A DNA stretch of 64,000 nucleotides from Neoroseomonas lacus (GTDB lineage Bacteria; Pseudomonadota; Alphaproteobacteria; Acetobacterales; Acetobacteraceae). The translations under genes were made by a program, and so were the position numbers. The stretch lies in NCBI RefSeq assembly GCF_014644535.1, contig NZ_BMKW01000016.1, positions 80,752 to 144,751 on the forward strand. The letters run 5' to 3'. Each line of letters opens with the position of its first letter. Positions within the stretch are counted from its first letter, which is position 1. A model generated the notes under the pieces. That model was given only the letters and a program-made list of their open reading frames with translations. It had not been told where the DNA came from and made no database searches. Positions 9,446 to 18,471 of the stretch are shown here, one piece after another.

Positions 9446-9838
9446 CTACTCGTCCTTCTCGAGCCGCTCGATATCGTCGTCCGACAGGCCGAAATGGTGG
9501 CCGATCTCGTGGATCAGCACGTTGCGCACCAGGTGGAACAGGTCCTCCCCGGTCTCGATCCATTCGAGCAGGATGGGTTCGCGGTACAGCATGATGCGGT
9601 CGGGCTCGCCCGCGACGTCGCCGGAGGATTTCTGGGTGAGCGGCACGCCCTGGTACAGGCCGGTCAGTTCCCAGGGGCTTTCGAGCCCCATCTCCTGCAA
9701 GGTCTCGTCATCCGGCACGTCCTCGACCAGGATCGCGGTGCCGCGCACCAGGTCGCGCAACGGGGCAGGGATGGCGGCGAGCGCATGCTCGGCCATCTCC
9801 ACCAGATCGTCGAGGCCAGGCGGGGTGTTGAAGCGCAT
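9446..9838 (-). CDS. Zincin-like metallopeptidase family protein (PF06262 type)
   Basis: Small cytosolic protein of the minimal-zincin family, 130 aa, full length for the family. The zinc motif HEIGHHFGLSD is at residues 110-120, very near the C terminus, as expected. Upstream conserved parts are VEDVPDDETL, a GLYQGVPL strand and PDRIMLYREPIL. Proteolytic activity has not been widely shown for this family, so the function is by fold only. The gene is divergent from phhB, with start codons about 50 bp apart. Confidence 0.87.
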   Translation of the reverse strand: MRFNTPPGLDDLVEMAEHALAAIPAPLRDLVRGTAILVEDVPDDETLQEMGLESPWELTGLYQGVPLTQKSSGDVAGEPDRIMLYREPILLEWIETGEDLFHLVRNVLIHEIGHHFGLSDDDIERLEKDE

Positions 9839-9888
9839 GGCGCCTCATGCGGGTCTGGGCGTCGTATCGTCAAGCAAGGGAGGCAGTG

Positions 9889-10191
9889 ATGGTCGAAAAA
9901 CTTGACGAGGCGGGACGGGCGGCCCTGGCGCGCGACCTGCCCGGCTGGGCCATGGTCGCCGGCCGCGACGCCATCACTCGCACCTTCCGCTTCGCCGATT
10001 TCAGCGAGGCCTGGGGCTTCATGTCCCGCGTCGCGCTGCTGGCGGAACGGCACGACCATCACCCGGAATGGGCCAATGTGTGGAGCCGGGTGGAGATCAC
10101 CCTGTCCACCCATGACGCGGGCGGGCTTTCCGCGCGGGACGTGGCGCTGGCGACGGCGATCGACAGGCTGGTGGGCCAGGCGGCGCGGTAA
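9889..10191 (+). CDS. phhB: 4a-hydroxytetrahydrobiopterin dehydratase (pterin carbinolamine dehydratase)
   Basis: Dehydrates 4a-hydroxytetrahydrobiopterin during pterin recycling for aromatic amino-acid hydroxylases. It is 100 aa, the usual size. The ATG at 9889 is chosen because AAGGGAGG sits seven bases upstream; the open frame itself reaches 9847. The signature ERHDHHPEWANVWSRVEI is at about 50-67, with the two adjacent catalytic histidines, followed by LSTHDAGGLSARD. No phenylalanine hydroxylase gene is nearby. Confidence 0.92.
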   Translation: MVEKLDEAGRAALARDLPGWAMVAGRDAITRTFRFADFSEAWGFMSRVALLAERHDHHPEWANVWSRVEITLSTHDAGGLSARDVALATAIDRLVGQAAR

Positions 10192-10422
10192 TCAGCCGGC
10201 ACAAATCGTCCGAGCTGTGAACCTCATCTGGTGAAGTGCGCCCTGGCGAGAAAAAAACGTCGCCCGGTCTAGGCTTCTTCGGATGTCGCCGTACGTAACG
10301 GATGGTTTTTTCTTGGCGCGACGAAAGTAACGTACCTATGATTAGAAAGTTGGTCGCCGGCCAATTGGCGTGAGGACCACGAGCCGCCTGTGCTCCCGCC
10401 CGGATTTTCGCAGGAGCCTGCC
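10192..10422. other. Intergenic region upstream of the Crp/Fnr gene
   Basis: A 231-bp gap that is less GC-rich than its surroundings, with two homopolymer tracts (A7 near 10251, T6 near 10306). GTACGTAAC at 10291-10299 and GTAACGTAC at 10327-10335 form an 8/9 inverted pair spaced about 27 bp apart. This could be an operator for the adjacent regulator, but I cannot match it to a known site. Confidence 0.25.
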
Positions 10423-11160
10423 GTGGCTGTTGAGACGACGCTTGACCGCGCGCGAAGCAATCGCATCCTCGCAGCCTTGCCACGGCCTGAACTAGAGCGG
10501 TGCCTGCCTCACCTGGAACGGGTGGTGTATCCCATCCGGCAGGTCCTGCACGCGCCTGGTGAGCCGATAACCGCCGTGCATTTCCCCGAGAGCGGCTGGA
10601 TATCGATGCTCGCGGTCCTCGCCGACGGGGGCGCGGCGGAAGTCGGGCTGATCGGCCGCGAGGGCGTGGTGGGGCTCCCCCTCTTCTTCGGCACGGACCG
10701 CTCTCCGGCCGAGGCAATGTGGCAGTCCGGCAGCGTCGCCCTGCGAATGTCCGCCGAGGCGTTCCGGGAAGCGACCGCGGAAGGGACAACGCTGCGTTCG
10801 CTGGTGCTGCGCTACGCCATGTGCTTCACCGCGCAGGTGTCCCAGACCGCGGCCTGCAATGGCCGCCACAGCATCGAGCAACGCCTGGCGCGCTGGGTGC
10901 TGGTGGCGCATGACCGTGACGAGGCCGATGAGTTCCCGATAACGCACGAATTCCTCTCGATGATGCTGGGTGTGCGTCGCGCGGGCGTCACGGTCGTTGC
11001 CGGCCGGCTCCAGAAGGCCGGCCTCATTCGGTATCGCAAGGGACTCATGACGGTTACCGACCGGGCCGGTCTCGAGGCCCATGCCTGTGAATGCTACGGC
11101 GTGGTCCGGCGCGAATACGACCGGTTGCTCGGGCCGGGTTGGCGTGCGCGCCGGGACTGA
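10423..11160 (+). CDS. Crp/Fnr-family transcriptional regulator
   Basis: One-component regulator of 245 aa. The GTG at 10423 has AGGAG seven bases upstream and is preferred over the GTG at 10390. The N-terminal cyclic-nucleotide-binding-like fold begins LPRPELERCLPHLERVVYP and includes PGEPITAVHFPESG. It lacks an Fnr-type cysteine cluster. The C-terminal winged helix includes FLSMMLGVRRAGVTVVAGRL followed by KAGLIRYRKG. Proteins of this subgroup are common orphan regulators in alphaproteobacteria. The effector and targets are unknown. Confidence 0.88.
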   Translation: MAVETTLDRARSNRILAALPRPELERCLPHLERVVYPIRQVLHAPGEPITAVHFPESGWISMLAVLADGGAAEVGLIGREGVVGLPLFFGTDRSPAEAMWQSGSVALRMSAEAFREATAEGTTLRSLVLRYAMCFTAQVSQTAACNGRHSIEQRLARWVLVAHDRDEADEFPITHEFLSMMLGVRRAGVTVVAGRLQKAGLIRYRKGLMTVTDRAGLEAHACECYGVVRREYDRLLGPGWRARRD

Positions 11161-11278
11161 CCCGCCGCTACATCCTGCGCCGTATATCGGGGAAGCCTTA
11201 GCTACTGTACGCATTCGGACAGTCGGGCAGGCGGTCATGACCTAAACGGCAGACTGACCTTATCGGCAAGGGGGCGTC

Positions 11279-13300
11279 GTGAGCTTCTTTTTCGGCAAGA
11301 CGGCTGATTGTGAACAGCAGGTGCTCGCCGCCACCGACCTCGCGATGCGTGCACTCAGACGCCAACGGCCGCGTGTCGCGCTCCTGGCGTCGCAGGCGGC
11401 GGCCCGCTTGTCGCTGCTCAGTCTCGGCAAAGCTGCCCATCCTCCCCATGGCGATCCGGACGTCGCCGTCCTGATCGAAGTTGCCGCGGCATCCCGTCGT
11501 CAGCTCGCGGCGCAGCCCGCTGAGCGGCTGAGGCTCATCCATTCCCTGCTCTCTGTAATGGGACGCATGTTCCCGCGGATGCGCCTCGCCCAGGGCCAGC
11601 CCCCCGCCGGACCACTGGCTGAGCCCGACCCGTCGGGCGACATGCTGCCATCGAGCATGGCGATCGAGCCGGTGGCCCGCGAGCCCGATGAACGTCCCGA
11701 TGGGTCCCTGCAGCGGCATGGCGGCTCACGGTCGACCAGAAGGGCTCGTGCACGTCAGCCGCTTGGCGGATCATTCCATGGCGGCGTGCGTGCCCTCACG
11801 GCCGGCCCGCTGTCGCGCCAGGACGGCCCGATGCTCCGTCAATTGAAGCAGCGCGATGCTTCCCGGCATGGCGAGGAGGCCGCGCCCAAACGGCTGATCG
11901 ACGCCCTGGTCGATGTGACACGCAGGCGGGCGCAGCTGGCGGCCATGTTCTGGACCTTCGGGGATCAGGACGGCCAACGAGGCGCCCCGCGCGCCACGGT
12001 GCGCATCGGGGCGCGCGAGGCCCTGCAAGGCGCGATCGACTTGATCGAGGCGGAATGCCGACGGATCGAGGCTGCCGATGACGGGCGCGCCCGGCTGATC
12101 GCCGCCGAGCCGGCCGGTCCGACCATGACCGACGTGGTGCCGGACGCCGGTGATGCCTGCCTGCCGCTCATTCTGGAGAATGCCATCGGGCATGCCATCT
12201 ACACGCTCGACCCGGCCGGCCGGGTGACGAGCTGGACAGAGGGCGCCCGCCAGTTGTTTGGCTGGGAGGCGAGCGAGATGCTTGGCCATACGCCGGATCG
12301 ACTTGTCCCACCCGAGGCCCGGTCCGACGATCGCCCCGCCGCCGACATGCTCGATAGGGCGGAAGTCCAACATCATGTCGAGATCGAAGGCTGGCGTCTG
12401 CGCAAGGATGGCTCGCGGTTCTGGGCGAGCGGCGTGTTGGCGTCGCTGCGCGACGCCGCCGGAACATTGCGGGGCTTTGTCGTCATCAAGCGCGACCGTA
12501 CCGAGGCCAGGCGGGAGCTGGCGCAGACGGAGATCCCGCTGCGCGCGTTGAACCACCGGGTAGAGGACACGCTTCCCGGCGCACCGAGCGCCGCCGCACA
12601 GGCGGTGCGCAGCAGTGGTTCATCCGCCATCTTACGCGATGCCTTTGGGCCGCGTCTGACCGCGCTGGCCGAGGCGCATGACATGCTCGACGAGACCCGT
12701 GCCGGAGGCGCCGCGCTGGAGCCGCTCGTCCATCGCGTCCTCACCGCTCACGTCACGGGAGACAGGGCGGGACGCATCAGCGTCGACGGTCCGCCGGTCC
12801 TGCTGCCGCCAGATGCGACGGTGTCGGTATGGCTGGCGCTGCAGGAACTCGCCACCAACGCGGTGAAACACGGATCGCTGTCGGTGCCCGAAGGCCGGGT
12901 CGCGGTGACCTGGGCATTGGAACGGCGGCCGGAGATGGCCGACCCGGTGGTGACGCTGACCTGGCGCGAATGGGCGGGTCCGCCTGTTCGGCCCCCGTCG
13001 CGGCGCGGCTTCGGCACGAGGATGATCGAACGGGAACTCGCGCTTGAATTCGGCGGCGACGTGCAGCTTGATTTCGCGCCGTCAGGCGTCGAATGCCACA
13101 TGTGGCTTCCGATCCCGAGGATCAGGGTCCCGGAGGGTGATCCCCCCGACAGTCACGCATGTCTGCCCGCGAGTGTCGCGACCGATACCGTGGCCCACCA
13201 CCTCACGGCCGAACCTGAGGAGCGCAGCATCCTCGATCGGTCCGATCCAAAGACAGCGCGGCTTGTGTTTCGGGATTTGTCCCCGACTGCCGCCGCATGA
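11279..13300 (+). CDS. PAS-domain HWE-family sensor histidine kinase
   Basis: Cytoplasmic sensor kinase of 673 aa from GTG 11279 (CAAGGGGG upstream). Residues 1-270 match nothing I recognise; a later start, ATG 11831, is possible. A PAS fold spans about 295-412 (AIYTLDPAGRVTSWTEGARQ, then WRLRKDGSRFWASG). The H-box LNHRVEDTL has His426. The N-box ELATNAVKHGSLS is at about 522-534, followed by the WRE motif (LTWREWAGPP) and RRGFGTRMIER, which place it in the HWE family. In the usual H-box the residues after HRV are KN; here they are ED. There is no transmembrane segment and no adjacent response regulator. Confidence 0.82.
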   Translation: MSFFFGKTADCEQQVLAATDLAMRALRRQRPRVALLASQAAARLSLLSLGKAAHPPHGDPDVAVLIEVAAASRRQLAAQPAERLRLIHSLLSVMGRMFPRMRLAQGQPPAGPLAEPDPSGDMLPSSMAIEPVAREPDERPDGSLQRHGGSRSTRRARARQPLGGSFHGGVRALTAGPLSRQDGPMLRQLKQRDASRHGEEAAPKRLIDALVDVTRRRAQLAAMFWTFGDQDGQRGAPRATVRIGAREALQGAIDLIEAECRRIEAADDGRARLIAAEPAGPTMTDVVPDAGDACLPLILENAIGHAIYTLDPAGRVTSWTEGARQLFGWEASEMLGHTPDRLVPPEARSDDRPAADMLDRAEVQHHVEIEGWRLRKDGSRFWASGVLASLRDAAGTLRGFVVIKRDRTEARRELAQTEIPLRALNHRVEDTLPGAPSAAAQAVRSSGSSAILRDAFGPRLTALAEAHDMLDETRAGGAALEPLVHRVLTAHVTGDRAGRISVDGPPVLLPPDATVSVWLALQELATNAVKHGSLSVPEGRVAVTWALERRPEMADPVVTLTWREWAGPPVRPPSRRGFGTRMIERELALEFGGDVQLDFAPSGVECHMWLPIPRIRVPEGDPPDSHACLPASVATDTVAHHLTAEPEERSILDRSDPKTARLVFRDLSPTAAA

Positions 13301-13439
13301 CCCCATCGAGGGCGGCACGCCGCCTTCCACGAGACTGGTCTTCCCGCAGGTCCCTGTGACGACTTTCACAGGCCAGCCATCTAACAACGCCCCTAAGATG
13401 GCGCGGGAAGGCCAGGCACGCCGTCTTGCTGGCGAGGCG

Positions 13440-14708
13440 CTATAGCGCCCGCCAGCCAATATCCCGTCGGCAGAAGCCTTCCGGCCAGTCGATCACGTCC
13501 ACCGCGGCATAGGCGGCGGCCTGCGCTTGCTCGAGCGTCGCCCCCGTGCCCGTCACCCCCAGCACGCGCCCGCCGGTCGCGACCAGCGCGCCATCCTCCC
13601 GCCGCGCCGTGCCGGCATGGAACACCTGCACGCCCGGGATCTGCGCCGCGCGTTCCAGGCTACGGATCTCCGTGCACTTGGCATAGGCGCCCGGATACCC
13701 CTTCGCCGCCATCACAACGACGAGGGAATGCAGCTTCTCCCAGCGCAGGTCGAAGGAGGCCAACTCCCCATCGCAGGCGGCGAGCAGCGCCGGCAGCAGG
13801 TCCGACCGCAACCGCACCATCAGCGCCTGGCATTCAGGGTCGCCGAAGCGGACATTGAATTCGATCAGCCGCGGTCCCTCCGCGGTGATCATCAGCCCGA
13901 CAAACAACACGCCGCGAAACGGTGTGCCGCGCCGGGCCATCTCGGCGAGGACGGGGTTCACGGTGCGCGCCATCACCTCGTCGCGGAGCGCATCGGTGAA
14001 GACCGGCGGCGGGGAATAGGCGCCCATGCCGCCCGTATTGGGGCCGGTATCCCCGTCGCCGACGCGCTTGTGGTCCTGCGCCGCGCCGAGCGGCAGCGCC
14101 GTGCTGCCGTCGCACAGCGCGAAGAACGACACCTCCTGCCCGACCAGGCATTCCTCGACCAGCACCACCGCGCCGGACTCGCCATGGATGCGGGATTCCA
14201 TGATGTCGGTGATGGCGGCCTCGGCTTCCTCGACGCTCGCGGCGACCACCACGCCCTTGCCGGCCGCGAGGCCATCGGCCTTCACCACGATCGGCGCGCC
14301 CTGCTCGCGCACATAGGCCTTCGCGGCGGCCGGGTCGGTGAAGCGGGCCCAGCGAGCCCCCGGCGCGCCGGCGGCATCGGCCACCTCGCGGGTAAAGGCC
14401 TTGCTGCCTTCGAGCCGGGCTGCCGCTTGGCTCGGCCCGAAGCACTTGATGCCGGCCGCGGCGCAGGCATCCGCCAGGCCGAGCGTCAGCGGCCCCTCCG
14501 GTCCGCAGACCACAAGGTCGACCGCCTTGTCCTTGGCGAAGGCGACCAGCGCCGGAATGTCCTCCGCCCCGATCGGCACGCATTCCGCGACTTCCGCGAT
14601 GCCGGCATTGCCCGGCGCGCACCACAATGTGTCGAGCAATGGGGATGCCGCGATCGCCCAGCACAGCGCGTGTTCCCGCCCGCCGCCACCGACCACCAGG
14701 ACCTTCAT
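13440..14708 (-). CDS. purD: Phosphoribosylamine-glycine ligase (GARS)
   Basis: Second step of de novo purine synthesis: ATP-dependent joining of phosphoribosylamine and glycine. It is 422 aa. The ATG at 14708 begins MKVLVVGGGGREHALCW, the canonical PurD start; the frame extends 13 codons further but without homology. The ATP-grasp domain shows IVVKADGLAAGKGVVVA near residue 143, and the metal-binding RLIEFNVRFGDPE near residue 285. It is divergent from xseA with about 50 bp between the starts, an arrangement common in alphaproteobacteria. Confidence 0.97.
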   Translation of the reverse strand: MKVLVVGGGGREHALCWAIAASPLLDTLWCAPGNAGIAEVAECVPIGAEDIPALVAFAKDKAVDLVVCGPEGPLTLGLADACAAAGIKCFGPSQAAARLEGSKAFTREVADAAGAPGARWARFTDPAAAKAYVREQGAPIVVKADGLAAGKGVVVAASVEEAEAAITDIMESRIHGESGAVVLVEECLVGQEVSFFALCDGSTALPLGAAQDHKRVGDGDTGPNTGGMGAYSPPPVFTDALRDEVMARTVNPVLAEMARRGTPFRGVLFVGLMITAEGPRLIEFNVRFGDPECQALMVRLRSDLLPALLAACDGELASFDLRWEKLHSLVVVMAAKGYPGAYAKCTEIRSLERAAQIPGVQVFHAGTARREDGALVATGGRVLGVTGTGATLEQAQAAAYAAVDVIDWPEGFCRRDIGWRAL

Positions 14709-14758
14709 CGCGCCCACCCCCGTTCCGCAATGGGGGCGCCTTAGCATAGGGTGGCGCC

Positions 14759-16213
14759 ATGGACACCCCGACCGTCACCAATGTGCCCGATTACAGCGTC
14801 TCGGACCTGGCCGGCGCGATCCGCCGCACGCTGGAAGGCGCCTTCGGCCGCGTGCGCGTGCGCGGCGAGATCACCGAGCTGAAGCGTTATCCCTCCGGCC
14901 ACATCTATCTCTCGCTGAAGGATGCCGACGCGAAGATCGAGGCGGTGATCTGGAAGTACAGCGTGCGCAACATCGGCACCATGCCAGAAAACGGTGTCGA
15001 GATGATCGCGACCGGCCGCATCTCGACCTATGCCGACCGCTCCAAATACCAGCTGGTCATCGAGCGCCTTGAATACGCCGGCGAGGGCGCGCTGCTCGCC
15101 AAGATCGAGGCGCTGCGCAAGCGTCTGCTCGACGAAGGCCTGTTCGACGAGGCGCGCAAGCAGCCTATCCCGCGCCTGCCGCTGGTGATCGGCGTCGTCA
15201 CCTCCGAGAAGGGCGCCGTCATCCAGGACATCCGCACCACCATCGCGCGGCGCTTCCCCCGTCGCATCCTGTTGTGGCCGGTGGTGGTGCAGGGGCAGGG
15301 CGCGGCGGAACAGATCGCCGCCGCCATCCGTGGCTTCGACGCCATCCAGCCCGGCGGCCACGTTCCGCGCCCCGATGTGGTGATCGTCGCGCGCGGCGGC
15401 GGCAGCCTCGAAGACCTGATGGCCTTCAACGAGGAAATCGTCATCCGCGCCGCCGCCGCCTGCACCATCCCGCTGATCAGCGCGGTGGGGCATGAGACGG
15501 ATACCACCTTGATCGACTACGCCTCCGACCGTCGCGCGCCGACGCCGACCGCCGCCGCCGAACTCGCCGTGCCGGCGCGGGCGGAAATGGCGGCAGCCCT
15601 CGCCCAGACCGCCGCGCGTCTCGCCCAGGCTGCCGCCGGCCTGCTGAACGGCGCGCGGCTGCGGCTGCTGCGCGCGGAACGCGGCCTGCCTGATGTGCCG
15701 GCACGGCTCGCGCAATCGCGCCAGCGCGTCGATGACATCGGCGAGCGCCTGCCGCGCGCCCTGGTCGGGTTGTTGAGCCGGCGGCGCCAGGCACTCTCTG
15801 GCCTGCGCGTGCCGCATCCGCGCGAGGGCATCCTCGCCCGCCGCGCCGCCGTGCAGGGCTTGTCGCTGCGCCTCTCCGCCGCCTGGGGCCGCCAGCGCGA
15901 TGCGCGCGCGACGGCGCCGGCCATGGCGCGCCTCTCCCCCGCCCCGGTGCAGGCGCTGGTGCGCCAGAAACGCGCCGTGCTGGAAGGGCTGGCGGCGCGG
16001 CTGGAGAGCGCGTCCTACCAATCGGTGCTCGCCCGTGGCTTCGCGCTGGTGCGCGATGCGGAGGGGCACGCCGTCACCGCCGCCGCGCGCGTCGCGCCGG
16101 GCCAGGCGCTGCGGCTGACCTTCGCCGATGGCGATGTGCGCGCCACTGCCGAGGGGCATGCTGCGCCGGCGCGCCGCAAGGCGCCGGCGCCGGATCAGGG
16201 GTCGTTGCTGTGA
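14759..16213 (+). CDS. xseA: Exodeoxyribonuclease VII large subunit
   Basis: Catalytic subunit of the exonuclease that degrades single-stranded DNA. It is 484 aa. The N-terminal OB fold begins YSVSDLAGAIRRTLEG and continues VRGEITELKRYPSGHIYL. The catalytic domain shows LPLVIGVVTSEKGAVIQDI near residue 140, VARGGGSLEDL near residue 210 and ISAVGHETDTTLIDY near residue 240. A long Ala/Arg/Leu-rich helical section follows, then the C-terminal SVLARGFALVRDAEG. The stop overlaps a GTG (GTGA) that opens the downstream M23 frame. Confidence 0.96.
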   Translation: MDTPTVTNVPDYSVSDLAGAIRRTLEGAFGRVRVRGEITELKRYPSGHIYLSLKDADAKIEAVIWKYSVRNIGTMPENGVEMIATGRISTYADRSKYQLVIERLEYAGEGALLAKIEALRKRLLDEGLFDEARKQPIPRLPLVIGVVTSEKGAVIQDIRTTIARRFPRRILLWPVVVQGQGAAEQIAAAIRGFDAIQPGGHVPRPDVVIVARGGGSLEDLMAFNEEIVIRAAAACTIPLISAVGHETDTTLIDYASDRRAPTPTAAAELAVPARAEMAAALAQTAARLAQAAAGLLNGARLRLLRAERGLPDVPARLAQSRQRVDDIGERLPRALVGLLSRRRQALSGLRVPHPREGILARRAAVQGLSLRLSAAWGRQRDARATAPAMARLSPAPVQALVRQKRAVLEGLAARLESASYQSVLARGFALVRDAEGHAVTAAARVAPGQALRLTFADGDVRATAEGHAAPARRKAPAPDQGSLL

Positions 16214-17361
16214 GCGCGTCGGGCGATCGGAAAGGGGCTTTGCCCCTCTCCGAGCCTCTCCCCACCAAAGGCCTAAGGGCCTCTGGACACCTCGATTTGG
16301 ACGGTTGCCCAGTTGCAAAAGGCGACGGGATGCAGGAACGGATGTCGGACGTCGCGCTGGCTACGAACGACCGGGCCAACGGGCGATCTTCCCGCATGCG
16401 CGGCACAGTGGGAGCGATACGCGCCTGGTTCCGGCGTGCGGCGACCGAACACGTCTGCCCGCCCCCGGCCGCCCCGTTGGGCCCAACACCAAATCGAGGT
16501 GTCCAGAGGCCCTTAGGCCTTTGGTGGGATGGTTCGGAGGGGCAAGGCCCCTCCGCCTTCGCCCGTCGCGCCCTGCTCGCCACCCCCGCCCTGCTGCTCG
16601 CCCGCCCCGCTGCGGCGGTCACGCTCACCGAACGCGGCCTCACCCAGGGCGGCTTCGTCATCGGTCAGGCCGCGCCGGGCACCCGCGTCTCGCTCGATGG
16701 CCGGGCCCTGCGCGTCACCCTGCAGGGCGCCTTCGCCTTCGGCTTCAGCCGCGACCAGGGCCCCCGCGCGGCGCTGACGATCATCCACCCCGACAACCGG
16801 CGCGAGGAACGGCGCCTCACCGTCGCGCACCGCCAATGGCAGGAACAGCGCATCAACGGCCTGCCGCCCGCACAGGTCACGCCTGACCCGGAAACCCTGC
16901 AGCGCATCCTGCGCGAACGCGAAAAACTCGCCGCGGTGCGGGCCGTGGACAGCCCGCTGACCGGCTTCACCGAGGGCTTCATCGCCCCGGCCCAAGGCCG
17001 CATTTCCGGCGTCTATGGCAGCCGCCGCATCCTCAATGGGCAACCGCGCCAGCCGCATTACGGGCTCGACTTCGCGGTGCCGACCGGCACGCCGCTGAAG
17101 GCCGTTGCGCCGGGCCGGGTGACGCTGGCCGACAGCTTCCACTTCTTCGGCAATCTGGTGGTGATCGATCACGGGCACGGGGTGAATTCGCTCTACGCGC
17201 ATCTCTCCGCCTTCGATGTGCGCGAGGGCCAGATGGTGACGAAGGGCGAACCCGTCGCCCGCAGCGGCGCGACCGGCCGCGTCACCGGCCCGCATCTGCA
17301 TTTCTCCTTCTCCTGGTTCGAGACCTTCCTGGACCCGCAGCCGGTGGTGTTGGGCGCATGA
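16210..17361 (+). CDS. M23-family (LytM) metallopeptidase, N-terminal region interrupted by repeat R1-b
   Basis: Periplasmic peptidoglycan peptidase or LytM factor. The catalytic domain is complete: HYGLDFAVPTG (zinc His and Asp), GHGVNSLYAHLS and TGPHLHFSFSW in the last 110 residues. A Tat/Sec-like signal, ARRALLATPALLLARPAAA, sits at about residues 118-136 instead of the extreme N terminus. The stretch between the GTG at 16210 and this signal is repeat element R1-b read in frame. It lacks an alternative ATG or GTG close to the signal; the nearest ATG is 16396. The repeat seems to have inserted between the ancestral start and the signal peptide. The protein may be mis-targeted or start at an unusual codon. 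Confidence 0.75.
   Translation: MSASGDRKGALPLSEPLPTKGLRASGHLDLDGCPVAKGDGMQERMSDVALATNDRANGRSSRMRGTVGAIRAWFRRAATEHVCPPPAAPLGPTPNRGVQRPLGLWWDGSEGQGPSAFARRALLATPALLLARPAAAVTLTERGLTQGGFVIGQAAPGTRVSLDGRALRVTLQGAFAFGFSRDQGPRAALTIIHPDNRREERRLTVAHRQWQEQRINGLPPAQVTPDPETLQRILREREKLAAVRAVDSPLTGFTEGFIAPAQGRISGVYGSRRILNGQPRQPHYGLDFAVPTGTPLKAVAPGRVTLADSFHFFGNLVVIDHGHGVNSLYAHLSAFDVREGQMVTKGEPVARSGATGRVTGPHLHFSFSWFETFLDPQPVVLGA
16222..16558. repeat. R1 inverted-repeat element, copy b (inside the M23 frame)
   Basis: Left arm about 16222-16300 and right arm about 16486-16558, reverse complements with few mismatches. Each contains AGGGGCTTTGCCCCT (or its complement), CCACCAAAGGCC, AAGGGCCTCTGGACACC and TCGATTTGG. 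The middle 185 bp are unique. All of it is open in the frame of the peptidase gene. This is unusual, because the other copies are intergenic. Confidence 0.85.
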
Positions 17362-17966
17362 GCACGTCACTCGCCTGGGACGAACGCTACGCCGGCGGCG
17401 GCTTCCAGTTTGGCGAAGCGCCAAACCTTTACCTTCTCTCGCAGGCGCACCGTCTGCGGCGCGGCATGCGCGCGCTGGCCGCGGGCGATGGCGAGGGGCG
17501 CAACGGCGTCTGGCTGGCCGAACAGGGGCTCGATGCCACCGCGGTCGACTGGTCGGCGGTGGGGCTGGAGAAGGCGCGCGCCCTCGCGGCACGACACGGC
17601 GTGCCGATCACGACGGTGACGGCGGACCTGTCGCACTGGGATTGGCCCGCCGCGCGCTTCGACCTCATCGCCTGGATCTTCGTGCATCTGCCGCCGGCTG
17701 ACCGCGCGCTGGCCTGCGCCGGCGCGATGCGTGCGCTGGCACCCGGCGGGCTGCTGGTGATGGAATGCTTCACCCCGGCGCAGGAAGGCCGCCGCAGCGG
17801 CGGGCCGAAGGAACCCTCCCTGCTGTGGTCGCGCGCGCTGGTGGAACACCACTTCGCCGGGCTGGAGGTGCTGGAACTGCTCGAAGGCAGCGTGCGGCTC
17901 GATGAAGGCCCGCGCCACCAGGGCCTGGCGGAAGTGGTCCGCGCCGTACTGCGCCGCCCGGCATGA
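17358..17966 (+). CDS. Class I SAM-dependent methyltransferase (TehB-like)
   Basis: Predicted small-molecule methyltransferase of 202 aa. The N-terminal WDERYAGGGFQFGEAPN is typical of the TehB/thiopurine-type group. Motif I is degenerate (RALAAGDGEGRNGVWLA), followed by LDATAVDWSAVGLEKARALA and FDLIAWIFVHLPP. It overlaps the M23 stop (ATGA), so it is co-translated with it. The substrate is unknown; a toxic oxyanion or thiol is the usual guess for the group. Confidence 0.83.
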   Translation: MSTSLAWDERYAGGGFQFGEAPNLYLLSQAHRLRRGMRALAAGDGEGRNGVWLAEQGLDATAVDWSAVGLEKARALAARHGVPITTVTADLSHWDWPAARFDLIAWIFVHLPPADRALACAGAMRALAPGGLLVMECFTPAQEGRRSGGPKEPSLLWSRALVEHHFAGLEVLELLEGSVRLDEGPRHQGLAEVVRAVLRRPA

Positions 17967-17975
17967 CGCCGGCTT

Positions 17976-18320
17976 TCAACTCTCCGCCATCGCGCCGCCG
18001 ATCACCGCCGAGACGATCGACACCACGATCGAGCCCAGCAGTGCCGAGCCGAACCCTGCCACGTTGAAGGCCGGCACCAGCCAGGCGACCAGCGCCAGCA
18101 TCCCCGCATTCACGACCAGCAGGAACAACCCGAAGGTGATGATGGTGATCGGGATGGAGAGCAGCACCGCGAGCGGGCGGACCGTTGCGTTGATGACGCC
18201 GAGCACGATCGCCGCGAGGACCAATGTGCCGGTATCCTGCGCAGAAATCCCGGGCACGATGGCCACCGCCACCCAAAGCGCTACGGCCGTGACGGCGGTG
18301 CGGATGAAAAAGCCGATCAT
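17976..18320 (-). CDS. Phage-holin-4-like (PF04020) four-helix membrane protein
   Basis: Small inner-membrane protein of 114 aa from ATG 18320, with four predicted helices. It begins MIGFFIRTAVTAVALWVAVA and includes the family-typical ATVRPLAVLLSIPITIITFG, then a segment with VNAGMLALVAWLVP. The longer open frame up to 18617 crosses a repeat and has no homology. Despite the family name it is found outside phages and has no established function. It is convergent with the methyltransferase gene. Confidence 0.78.
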   Translation of the reverse strand: MIGFFIRTAVTAVALWVAVAIVPGISAQDTGTLVLAAIVLGVINATVRPLAVLLSIPITIITFGLFLLVVNAGMLALVAWLVPAFNVAGFGSALLGSIVVSIVSAVIGGAMAES

Positions 18321-18350
18321 AGCGTGCTGATGTCTCCGGCATGTTGATAG

Positions 18351-18448
18351 GTCAGGCACCGGCCCGCACCCCCACCCATTCCAGGATACTGCGGCGGGTG
18401 GGGTCCGGGCCGGCGCCGGGCACCAGAATGCGCCAGTTAGCGCATTCT
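18351..18448. repeat. R2 foldback element, degenerate copy plus perfect 9-bp hairpin
   Basis: 18355-18377 (GGCACCGGCCCGCACCCCCA...) pairs imperfectly with 18395-18422. Directly after it, AGAATGCGC (18425-18433) and GCGCATTCT (18440-18448) form a perfect 9-bp stem with a 6-nt loop. The same two modules, in the other order, make up the element at 38065-38213. It lies just upstream of the EamA gene start. Confidence 0.7.
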
Positions 18449-18471
18449 CCGACAGACACGAAGGACGAGGG

